Assembly (NCBI GenBank): GCA_018065225.1
Contig: JAGHTS010000235.1
Location: 1-5,640 of the forward strand
DNA from: Candidatus Phascolarctobacterium caballi
GTDB lineage: Bacteria > Bacillota > Negativicutes > Acidaminococcales > Acidaminococcaceae
Length of the DNA: 5,640 nucleotides
Reading direction: 5' to 3'
The first letter of the stretch is position 1; every line of letters begins with the position of its first letter. Below the pieces are notes generated by a model. The model did not search any database. It was not told where the DNA came from and was given only the letters and a program-made list of their open reading frames with translations. This document shows, piece by piece, positions 1 through 5,640 of the stretch. Position numbers and translations under genes: made by a program.

Positions 1-6
1 ACTTGG

Positions 7-41
7 TTTTGTATACAAAATTTTTAGTTTTGTATACAGAA
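7..41. promoter_or_regulatory. Tandem GTATAC palindromes: candidate operator of a GntR-type regulator
   Basis: TTTTGTATACAAAA (7-20) is a perfect palindrome. TTTTGTATACAGAA (28-41) repeats it with one change. The centres are 21 bp apart, two helical turns, so both sites face the same side of the DNA. The core TTGTATACAA resembles operators of FadR/FCD-type GntR regulators (established for that family in general; the assignment here is inference). A poor minus-strand promoter, TTGTAG (58-53) with TATACA (36-31) at 16-bp spacing, would overlap site 2 and fire leftwards to a gene outside the window. No start codon of such a gene is visible here. Confidence 0.45.
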
Positions 42-117
42 TTAGGTATAAACTACAAAATTAAAGTTTTTATTTGCCAAAATTATCCCATAAACAATCT
101 GGTTTGGTTAAATTTTA
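42..117. other. AT-rich intergenic stretch without a recognisable gene
   Basis: Between the tandem palindromes and the 118-149 hairpin I see no ORF with a ribosome site on either strand and no RNA gene. The only minus-strand ATG (ATG GGA TAA) stops at once. The stretch may be promoter or leader DNA for a gene to the left, or the 3' region of a plus-strand gene ending near the window edge. Confidence 0.5.
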
Positions 118-149
118 AGAGATTATCTTAAGATAATCTCTCTTTTTTT
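118..149 (+). terminator. Perfect 24-bp palindrome with plus-strand T-run (probable intrinsic terminator)
   Basis: Bases 118-141 are a perfect inverted repeat centred on CTTAAG (127-132). This gives a ~10-bp hairpin with a TTAA loop. It is followed on the plus strand by C and seven T (143-149). That orientation would stop a plus-strand transcript entering from the left. On the minus strand the trailing sequence is TTAAAATTT, a weak U-tract, so it could only be a backup terminator for the operon. A protein-binding palindrome is a lesser alternative. Confidence 0.6.
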
Positions 150-171
150 GCAAAATTAATAACAAATCAAT

Positions 172-199
172 AAAAAAGCACCATATTAAAATATGGCGC
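172..199 (-). terminator. Intrinsic terminator ending the minus-strand operon
   Basis: Read on the minus strand, GCGCCATAT - loop TTTA - ATATGGTGC forms a 9-bp stem (one G-U pair), immediately followed by TTTTTT (177-172). It begins 27 nt after the transporter stop codon. Stem, loop and U-tract all fit a rho-independent terminator. Confidence 0.9.
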
Positions 200-226
200 C
201 TTAAATTATAACTATTAGCAATAATT

Positions 227-1429
227 TCAGAACAACAAAATTATGCCAACCAGCATCGCATTTATGACACTGACCGCAAATCCACCTAACATCCCCCTAA
301 AAACCAGTTTGGACAAAGTGCCTTTCATTTGGGGACAAAGAGCGGAAATCCCAGACACACAAATAGCCATAGAACTGACATTGGCAAAACCTGCACAGGC
401 AATACTAAGCATCATGGCGGTACGGGTATCCATTGTTGCAACCATTTTGCCCAAAGTGTCAAAAGAAATGAACTCTGTCAAAATTAATTTACATCCCAAT
501 AATTTACCTGCCAACTGCACATAATCCCCATTCAAACCCATAAAATATCCCAATGGCGAGAAAATCCAGCCGAAAATCTGCTCCAATTTCAAATCCACCA
601 TTTGCAATACCCCGTTAATCAATGCCACAACCGAAATTATTGCTACTATACTGGCGGCAATGGCAATAACCATTTGCATACCATCCATTGCCCCATTGGC
701 AAGTGCTTCAATAACATTGGATGCTTTGGACTGCCCTGACAAGTCAATTTTTTCAACAATCTTTGGTTCTTCTGTGAGCGGCAACAAAATCTTGCTGACC
801 ACAATACTCATCAATGGTACCAATGCACTGGCAATTACCAAATAATTGGCAGGAATACCCATTGCTATATATCCTCCCAAAATGCTGACCGACATACTGC
901 CCATACCTGATACCAACATTACCATAATCTCACTTTTTGTCATATATCCCAAATAACGGCTCATCAACAAGGGTGATTCTATATCACTCAAAAAAATATT
1001 GGCAGTGCTGACAAAACCTTCCAACTGGGAACATCCTGTTACCTTGCCGACTATCCAACCCAATTTGGCAATAACCCAACCCAAAATTCCCAAATAAGTC
1101 AGCAAACCGACTAATGAACCTATAAAAATAATCGGGCCCAATACCTGCACAATAAAAATAAAACCTGACGGTCCGCCCGGCTCAATCAACGAGCCAAAAA
1201 CAAACTGCAATCCATAATGGGAATAACTTACTACCTTTGTCACCAAATCTCCCAATTTGCTGACAAACCAAACCCCCACAGGAAGTTTTACCAAAATTAC
1301 CGCCAAAATTACTTGCAGAAACAATGCCCTGCCAATTAAAGCGAATTTAATATTTTTCCTGTCATAACTGATGGCAAAGCAAAATGCCAACAGCATTACA
1401 ATACCTGCCAAACATAAAAGTATATTCAT
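227..1429 (-). CDS. Concentrative nucleoside transporter (CNT/NupC family) with altered HP1 motif
   Basis: An ion-coupled inner-membrane importer of the CNT family, ~400 aa as usual (ATG at 1429; an adjacent TTG at 1432 would add one residue). The N-terminal two or three helices (to ~65) precede a gate domain (VQVLGPIIFIGSLVGLLTYL, 95-114). The HP1/TM4 region STANIFLSDIESPLL (141-155) is followed by GSMSVSILGGYIA. The second half carries TM7 LTEFISF (317-323) and GFANVSS (347-353). Set against the Vibrio CNT structure as I recall it, the ribose-side residues remain (E319 in TEF; F348, N350 and S353 in FANVSS) and so does the HP1 Glu (E151). The HP1 GQ(T/S)E motif, which contacts the base, reads S-D-I-E (148-151). 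The family is therefore clear, but the ligand may differ from standard pyrimidine or purine nucleosides. It lies 42 nt downstream of the ArnT-like gene, probably with its own promoter, and is followed by an intrinsic terminator. Confidence 0.9.
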   Translation of the reverse strand: MNILLCLAGIVMLLAFCFAISYDRKNIKFALIGRALFLQVILAVILVKLPVGVWFVSKLGDLVTKVVSYSHYGLQFVFGSLIEPGGPSGFIFIVQVLGPIIFIGSLVGLLTYLGILGWVIAKLGWIVGKVTGCSQLEGFVSTANIFLSDIESPLLMSRYLGYMTKSEIMVMLVSGMGSMSVSILGGYIAMGIPANYLVIASALVPLMSIVVSKILLPLTEEPKIVEKIDLSGQSKASNVIEALANGAMDGMQMVIAIAASIVAIISVVALINGVLQMVDLKLEQIFGWIFSPLGYFMGLNGDYVQLAGKLLGCKLILTEFISFDTLGKMVATMDTRTAMMLSIACAGFANVSSMAICVSGISALCPQMKGTLSKLVFRGMLGGFAVSVINAMLVGIILLF

Positions 1430-1438
1430 CAATCTTTA

Positions 1439-1443
1439 CCCCC
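1439..1443 (-). promoter_or_regulatory. G-rich ribosome binding site (GGGGG) of the transporter gene
   Basis: In the 42-nt gap between genes, GGGGGT is the only run of G on the minus strand in an otherwise AT-rich leader. It matches GGAGGT with one change. It lies 9 nt before ATG (1429-1427) and 6 nt before an in-frame TTG (1432-1430), so spacing does not exclude either. ATG is preferred as the stronger codon. Confidence 0.55.
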
Positions 1444-1457
1444 GCTGTCTGTTTTAC

Positions 1458-1486
1458 ATTTTATAAGACATTATTTATTTTAACAA
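1458..1486 (-). promoter_or_regulatory. Candidate sigma-70-type promoter for the nucleoside transporter gene
   Basis: On the minus strand TTGTTA (1486-1481) and TAAAAT (1463-1458) are separated by 17 nt. The matches to TTGACA and TATAAT are 4/6 and 5/6. The -35 overlaps the 3' end of the ArnT-like gene, and transcription would begin about 20 nt before the transporter ATG. AT-rich DNA gives such matches by chance, so read-through from upstream may be the only source of transcript. Confidence 0.35.
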
Positions 1487-2782
1487 ATTCAAAATATGTT
1501 CATGCAAATTAATTTGTTCGGCAATTATCGGGAAAAAAAACAAAGTAAAAAACACCATATTCAAGATTCCCATCCCCACATGCAGCATCCCATAAAAAAA
1601 TACATCCCTATAATACAACATCGTAAAAACAATCGCAACCAACAGCAACAAAGTCAAAAACATCATAACATAACTTGGCAAAAGCAATTCCTGCGAAAGT
1701 TTTCCCAAAACATACCAAATATTTGTCATTATCAAAAATGTCACCACACTGCCTGTCAAATAATGATTATTCTCAATTTCCCTATAGCTTTTCTTTTCCA
1801 TGCAACACAAATCCCAACCTAAAACAACTGCCAATGGCGGCATAACCAACCACAACATAGTTACAAAACGCAATGGGTAACACATCAAAAATACAAAACC
1901 GCAGACCAGCCACAAATACATAAACAACATTTTTTCCATTTCGTCAATCTTGCTGTCCGCAAAAGAATCCCACACCGCACCAAACAGAAAACCTGTCCAC
2001 GGCATTAAGGCAATCAACAAAATGGGAAAATAATACCAAAAACTGTGATTTTGTGCGATATCCTGAACATAAGGTGCCAATGAGTTAAAGGAAAAAAATC
2101 CTTTGACAAATTCATTGCCATACTGTGCATTATTTATTATAACCCAAGGGGAAAATACCAAGCCCACACACAACAACCCCAATACCAAATGTATGTTAAA
2201 TAATCTTTCCAATTTTCCCAAACACAAACAATGCAAAAAAATCAAAAGTACGGGAAAAACAATTCCCGCCAAACCTCCTGTTGCCACACACAAGACAATG
2301 AACAAATACATCAGCCAATACTGGCAACGCAAATAACAAAAAGCAAACATGGTGAAGGCAAAAACAAAAAATGGTACATTAAACGCAAGTTTGGCAGACA
2401 AAACAACCAAAGAAATGCTTATCAAAACCAAACAAGACCAAAACCCTGCCCGCTCATCAAAAAACTTGGTACAATAAGAATACAAAAAAAAGGCGGTCAA
2501 AGACACACACACCGCAGAAGGTACCCTTATAAAAAAATCAGGCATAGTTTCAAAATATTCTATTGCGGAAAGCACCCAAAAATAAAAGGGTGGCATAGAA
2601 AAATTTTTATACCCGTCATTTTGTACTACCAAAAACTCCCCAGTTTTCAGCATTGTTTTTGCAATATCTTGATAAATTATTTCATAAGGTTCAAGTATTG
2701 GCACACTGCCCAAAGCAAAAAAAGCCGCAACAAAAGTTAATCCCAAAAGTATGAAAAAAATTTTTTCGTCATATTCTTTCAT
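1475..2782 (-). CDS. ArnT/PMT-like (GT83/GT39-type) membrane glycosyltransferase homologue, active-site motifs degenerate
   Basis: A 435-aa polytopic membrane protein with ~12 hydrophobic segments. The order of motifs matches ArnT-type GT-C enzymes, which transfer a sugar from a polyprenyl-phosphate donor on the periplasmic face. The first-loop pattern EPYEIIYQDIAKTMLKTGEF (31-50) aligns with the family's PDE-x-RYA-x-IAREML-x-TGDW. FSMPPFYFW (61-69) aligns with FEKPP-x-x-YW. LSAKLAFNVPF (128-138) aligns with the S-R-x-A-x-x-D-x-P motif, and ATGGLAGIVFP (167-177) with LTKGLIAIVLP. At each place the key polar residue is replaced: Y33 for Asp, S62-M63 for Glu-Lys, N135 for Asp, G169 for Lys. It is shorter than ArnT (~550 aa) and lacks the C-terminal periplasmic domain. 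The ATG at 2782-2780 overlaps the upstream stop; AAGGAAG lies about 10 nt before it. The reading frame is clean, so this is not an obvious pseudogene. Fold assignment is fairly secure; activity is doubtful, and donor and acceptor are unknown. Confidence 0.75.
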   Translation of the reverse strand: MKEYDEKIFFILLGLTFVAAFFALGSVPILEPYEIIYQDIAKTMLKTGEFLVVQNDGYKNFSMPPFYFWVLSAIEYFETMPDFFIRVPSAVCVSLTAFFLYSYCTKFFDERAGFWSCLVLISISLVVLSAKLAFNVPFFVFAFTMFAFCYLRCQYWLMYLFIVLCVATGGLAGIVFPVLLIFLHCLCLGKLERLFNIHLVLGLLCVGLVFSPWVIINNAQYGNEFVKGFFSFNSLAPYVQDIAQNHSFWYYFPILLIALMPWTGFLFGAVWDSFADSKIDEMEKMLFMYLWLVCGFVFLMCYPLRFVTMLWLVMPPLAVVLGWDLCCMEKKSYREIENNHYLTGSVVTFLIMTNIWYVLGKLSQELLLPSYVMMFLTLLLLVAIVFTMLYYRDVFFYGMLHVGMGILNMVFFTLFFFPIIAEQINLHEHILNLLK

Positions 2783-3792
2783 TCTGCTATATCTTCCTTA
2801 TGTGCCTTTGACGACAAAAGATTTAAAATATCCATACCAAATGCTTTTATACAAAAACAACCGCCGATTAAAAACGGTACATACTCCGCAGTAAACCGCC
2901 ACATAACCGCCATAATGCCTGCCAACCCGTCAGGCAAAATTTTGCTGAACAAAACCACAAAACCTGCCTCTGCAATTCCGCTGCCACCGGGTGTGGGGGA
3001 AAAATACAACACCAAATTTAAAAGTACCATACGCCCCATAACCTGCACCAAATCAAACTCGCAACCCATGCCAAAAAAATAGGCAGGCACACAACCATAA
3101 ATAAACAACAAACTTAATCCTGATTCCACAAAGGCACGCAAAACTTTTAACGGACTTTTACAAATTACAAAAGATGCCCGTTTAAAATCCCTGTACCAAT
3201 TAAGACATCTATGTTGTGTTTCTTCAGTAAATCTGCGTGTACAAAAACCAATACATTTTTCAGGATATTCCGTATGCATCAAAATCCCAGCCACAATTGG
3301 CAAAGCCGTAAACAACATGGAAACAACCGTAATAACAACTGGCGGCATCCAATTGGCAATATCCGGGTCAAGATGCAAAACAAACGGTACCAACAACATT
3401 AAAAAAATAATACTGAACATCGTCCGCACCAAAACCACCACCGTTGATTTTGCCACAGGTATCCCTGCCTTCCGCATAAACATAACCTGTGCAATGGCAC
3501 CACCTGACGCACCGGGAGTAACCAATGCCAAAAAATAATTGCTCAACACCACATTTGCCACTTGTTTAAGCGGTAATTTTTCTCCAGTAATACTTGTCAA
3601 AGTCATTAGCCGTATTCCGTCAAACACCAAACCCACAAACAAAGAACCAAATGCCAACAACAAACAATTCATATTAAACATATGAAGATAATCAATCGCT
3701 TTGATGTCAAACGTAAAATAAATGACTGCCGCCGAAATCAAAACAACAAACAGAAAAACCAGCAACAGCCGTACCACCAAACTTTTTTTCAA
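2779..3792 (-). CDS. YbhN / LPG-synthase transmembrane-domain family protein (flippase-like)
   Basis: A 337-aa integral membrane protein of the UPF0104 / lysylphosphatidylglycerol-synthase TM family, usually annotated 'flippase-like domain'. Family hallmarks are SNYFLALVTPGASGGAIAQ (84-102) and the second glycine-rich re-entrant motif YFSPTPGGSGIAEAGF (263-278), followed by WRF at 298-300. About eight hydrophobic segments are seen (~8-26, 43-62, 82-102, 115-138, 151-172, 220-241, 254-275, 300-318). A basic stretch at ~186-215 probably faces the cytoplasm. There is no C-terminal aminoacyl-transferase domain, so it is not a full MprF. The start is TTG at 3792-3790, with AAGGAG 8 nt upstream; the next Met (38) would lose the first helix, so TTG is preferred. 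It sits 2 nt after the rnhC stop and overlaps the next gene by ATGA. Its direct coupling to an ArnT-like gene suggests a shared role with a lipid or polyprenyl-linked substrate. That role is inference; family members lack a firmly assigned activity. Confidence 0.88.
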   Translation of the reverse strand: MKKSLVVRLLLVFLFVVLISAAVIYFTFDIKAIDYLHMFNMNCLLLAFGSLFVGLVFDGIRLMTLTSITGEKLPLKQVANVVLSNYFLALVTPGASGGAIAQVMFMRKAGIPVAKSTVVVLVRTMFSIIFLMLLVPFVLHLDPDIANWMPPVVITVVSMLFTALPIVAGILMHTEYPEKCIGFCTRRFTEETQHRCLNWYRDFKRASFVICKSPLKVLRAFVESGLSLLFIYGCVPAYFFGMGCEFDLVQVMGRMVLLNLVLYFSPTPGGSGIAEAGFVVLFSKILPDGLAGIMAVMWRFTAEYVPFLIGGCFCIKAFGMDILNLLSSKAHKEDIAE

Positions 3793-3794
3793 TA

Positions 3795-4718
3795 TTAAAT
3801 CTCCTTATAGGTTACAAAATGCGTTTTAACAAATTTATGCAATATATCTTTACCAAATTTTTCTGCAATCTGTTTTGCAACATTGGCTTGAGCAACTCCA
3901 CTTCCCTTTGGTAATTCTATTACTCCTGCCAATTTTGCCAAATCTTGCATACTGTGTAAAAATCTTGCTCTTGCCAACACCGATGCTGCCGCCACCGCCA
4001 TATTATTTTCTGCACGGGGCCGCTGATAAAACTTTTTGTCAGGGAATGTTTTTTGCAAATTATTTATCAAAAAATCATTTTTCAAAAATTGGTCAATCAA
4101 CGCCCCCTCCGCCTCTGGAACTTTCATAAAAACATTTTTTATAGCGTTAAAATGACCTTTGGCATTCAAAACATTTAAATTTTTTTCTTCAGCATATCTT
4201 TTATTATAAACTTCCGGCAACAATTCTAACACTGAATATGCCAACACATTGTCAAAAATAACTTGTTCCAACTCCAAAGTTTTGGCATCCGTAAGTTCCT
4301 TGCAATCTTTTACCCCTGCTTGTTGCAAATATCGTGCTTTATCTTTATTTACTACAACAGCCGCCACAACCAACGGCCCAAAAAAATCGCCCTTACCAGA
4401 TTCGTCACTGCCTGCCCAAACATTTTGAAAATCATCCAACTTATCAAATCCGTCAAATGTCAAAGTTCTTATTTTGGTATCACCATCTGCCTTAACACCC
4501 AATTCTGCCATTAAATCAAGACAAAGGGAATTTTTATTTTGCGGCCACACTATCCTGAACTGATGCTTTTTGTTGTAATAAACACTTACAGTAACTTCTT
4601 CATTATCCCTGCCACAAACAAACTGATACCCATATTGGATTTCTTTTTCGTTAATAACTTTCGCTATCCTTTGAAATTTTATCCGCAAGTCATCAACATA
4701 TTCTTTGAAAATAATCAT
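3795..4718 (-). CDS. rnhC: Ribonuclease HIII
   Basis: This cytoplasmic type-2 RNase H cleaves the RNA strand of RNA:DNA hybrids (R-loops, Okazaki primers). At 307 aa it has the usual family length. Residues ~1-90 fit the N-terminal TBP-like hybrid-binding domain (VTVSVYYNKKHQFRIVWP at ~42-59), though it is divergent. The catalytic domain opens with GSDESGKGDFFGPL (103-116), the RNase HIII hallmark. The expected DEDE carboxylates are all present: D105, E106, D209 (ALIDQF) and E237 (RPRAENN), followed by the conserved AVAAASVLARARF segment. The glutamate at the fourth position and the N-terminal extension separate it from RNase HII. The ATG at 4718-4716 is embedded in the upstream RND stop (ATGA). 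The SD is weak (only AAAGAAA-like sequence), so translation probably relies on coupling. Its last codons (AAG GAG) double as the ribosome site of the next gene. Housekeeping repair genes are not usual partners of efflux and envelope genes, so the link may be purely transcriptional. Confidence 0.95.
   Translation of the reverse strand: MIIFKEYVDDLRIKFQRIAKVINEKEIQYGYQFVCGRDNEEVTVSVYYNKKHQFRIVWPQNKNSLCLDLMAELGVKADGDTKIRTLTFDGFDKLDDFQNVWAGSDESGKGDFFGPLVVAAVVVNKDKARYLQQAGVKDCKELTDAKTLELEQVIFDNVLAYSVLELLPEVYNKRYAEEKNLNVLNAKGHFNAIKNVFMKVPEAEGALIDQFLKNDFLINNLQKTFPDKKFYQRPRAENNMAVAAASVLARARFLHSMQDLAKLAGVIELPKGSGVAQANVAKQIAEKFGKDILHKFVKTHFVTYKEI
3801..3806 (-). promoter_or_regulatory. Shine-Dalgarno site AAGGAG inside the rnhC 3' end
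   Basis: On the minus strand AAGGAG lies 8 nt before the TTG at 3792-3790. It forms codons 305-306 (Lys-Glu) of rnhC. The strong site with good spacing is the main support for using TTG as the start of the YbhN-like gene, and it implies that reinitiation follows rnhC termination. Confidence 0.8.
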
Positions 4719-5640
4719 TGCACTAATTTCTTTTTACGTTTTTCCTGCCAATTTTCAACAAGCAAATACAATACAGGAATAACCAACAAAGTCAGCATTG
4801 TGGAACTGAACAAGCCGCCCACAATTACCACGCCCATAGATTGCCGCAATTCAGCACCCTGACCTAAGCCAAATGCAACAGGCAACATTGCCAAAATAGT
4901 GGAAAAAGTTGTCATAAATATTGGACGAAGACGAGTGCTGCAAGCCTCCACTATCGCATCTTTAATACTGAAGCCCCGTTCACGTCTTTGCTGGTTGGCA
5001 TAATCAATAAGCAAAATAGCATTTTTGGATGCCAACCCCAAAAGCATTGTCAGACCAATCATACTCATCATATTGGCGGTCTGCCCTGCCACCAACAAAC
5101 CAAGCACGCCACCAATAATGGAAAACGGCAAAGAAATCATTATTACCAATGGTTGAATATAACTTTCAAACTCCGCAGCCAGCACCATATACACCACAAC
5201 CACTGCCAATATCAACGCTTTGGCTACTTCATTAAAGGAACGTTTCATAACATCCGCTTCCCCGATCATTTTATAGGAATACCCCTGTGGCATATTCAAT
5301 TCTTTTACCAATTTATTTTGAATAATACCTATCAGTTCGCCGGGAGAAATACCAACTGTATTGGCATACACCACCACCTGCCGCTGCTTGTCCTCACGAT
5401 CAATACGGGTTGGACCACTGCTCAAAACAACCTCTGCCACATCTCCTAAACGGATAAAATTACCGTCTGCTGTAGAAATCCTAAAATTTTTAACATCTTC
5501 AATATTTTTACGTTCCTCCGGCGGCAACTGCAAAACCACATCATAATCATGGTCACCGATAGTATAAGAATTGCTGGTATCTTTTCCCAAAAAGCCAATC
5601 TTAACTTGTGTGCCAATAGCACTTGCATCCAATCCCAATC
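4715..5640 (-). CDS. RND efflux pump, AcrB/HAE1 family inner-membrane subunit (C-terminal part, 5' end outside window)
   Basis: This is the C-terminal ~308 residues of a proton-driven RND exporter, the inner-membrane part of a tripartite pump with a periplasmic adaptor and an outer-membrane channel. Family members are ~1030-1050 aa, so about 70% lies beyond the right edge. The first readable codon (5638-5636) is TTG inside the gene, not a start. Residues ~1-135 of the visible part are periplasmic porter/docking domain (FIRLGDVAEV at 61-70). Then come five membrane helices matching TM8-TM12: ~140-155, 163-185, 190-212, 240-260 and 268-293. Family signatures are visible: AAEFESYIQPL after TM8, GLASKNAILLIDYA (201-214), RLRPIFMT (236-243), and a basic tail (EKRKKKLVQ). 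The fragment looks intact, with no frameshift. The catalytic TM4 Asp pair is outside the window. Its stop overlaps the rnhC start by 4 nt. The substrate cannot be inferred: family membership is secure, drug versus other export is not. Confidence 0.95.
   Translation of the reverse strand, partial: LGLDASAIGTQVKIGFLGKDTSNSYTIGDHDYDVVLQLPPEERKNIEDVKNFRISTADGNFIRLGDVAEVVLSSGPTRIDREDKQRQVVVYANTVGISPGELIGIIQNKLVKELNMPQGYSYKMIGEADVMKRSFNEVAKALILAVVVVYMVLAAEFESYIQPLVIMISLPFSIIGGVLGLLVAGQTANMMSMIGLTMLLGLASKNAILLIDYANQQRRERGFSIKDAIVEACSTRLRPIFMTTFSTILAMLPVAFGLGQGAELRQSMGVVIVGGLFSSTMLTLLVIPVLYLLVENWQEKRKKKLVQ

Noticed and set aside
3..131. Plus-strand frame open for 42 codons from the left edge (begins LVLYTKFLVLYTEL)
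   Set aside because: It would stop within the 118-141 palindrome and its repeated residues simply reflect the GTATAC repeat. No start is visible and no family is recognised, so I cannot support it as the end of a gene, although it cannot be excluded without the sequence to the left.
1451..1474. Weak inverted repeat TGTCT/AGACA in the gap before the transporter gene
   Set aside because: Only 5 bp of stem with a long loop and no T-run; not distinguishable from chance in AT-rich DNA.
2231..2740. Plus-strand open frame of 169 codons opposite the ArnT-like gene
   Set aside because: Composition is Lys/Gln/Asn/His-rich with no recognisable motif, there is no convincing ribosome site, and it lies antisense to a clear membrane protein gene. 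The long frame follows from the A- and C-rich non-coding strand.
4988..5449. Plus-strand open frame of 153 codons opposite the RND gene
   Set aside because: His/Gln/Asn-rich translation typical of an antisense shadow; the opposite strand encodes conserved RND motifs without interruption.
5446..5628. Minus-strand 60-codon frame inside the RND gene
   Set aside because: Out-of-frame shadow of the RND coding sequence; the in-frame product matches the family throughout.
5636..5638. TTG at the right edge as a possible start of the RND gene
   Set aside because: The protein begins in the middle of the periplasmic domain at this point, so the codon is an internal leucine and the gene continues beyond the window.

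Overview
The window comes from an AT-rich bacterial chromosome (roughly 35-40% G+C by eye). All five protein genes lie on the minus strand, so transcription runs from the right edge towards the left. The gene mix is an RND efflux pump (needs an outer membrane), an RNase HIII (common in Firmicutes and a few other phyla), a YbhN/LPG-synthase-type membrane protein and an ArnT-like membrane glycosyltransferase. A diderm, low-GC lineage fits best, with Negativicutes as my first guess. This is an inference from gene content only.

Layout from right to left. 5640-4715 is the C-terminal third of an AcrB/HAE1-type RND pump, cut by the window edge. It overlaps rnhC (4718-3795) by 4 nt (ATGA). Two bases after rnhC stops, a YbhN-like gene begins at a TTG codon (3792-2779), and its Shine-Dalgarno sequence lies inside the last codons of rnhC. 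That gene overlaps the ArnT-like gene (2782-1475) by another ATGA. These four genes look like one translationally coupled unit. After a 42-nt gap carrying a plausible promoter comes a concentrative nucleoside transporter (CNT/NupC family; 1429-227). An intrinsic terminator at 199-172 ends the operon.

The leftmost 226 bases hold no gene. They contain the operon terminator, a second perfect 24-bp palindrome with a T-run on the plus strand (118-149), and two GTATAC-centred palindromes 21 bp apart (7-20 and 28-41) that look like a tandem operator for a gene left of the window.

The genes form an envelope-centred cluster (efflux, lipid/polyprenyl-type membrane proteins, nucleoside uptake) with an RNA:DNA-hybrid repair nuclease embedded in it. 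The most interesting signals are two membrane proteins with familiar folds but altered active-site motifs. The ArnT-like protein lacks nearly all the acidic and basic residues known to be catalytic in ArnT. The CNT transporter keeps the ribose-side residues but has changed the base-recognition motif in its first hairpin. No CRISPR array, mobile element, tRNA or rRNA was seen.
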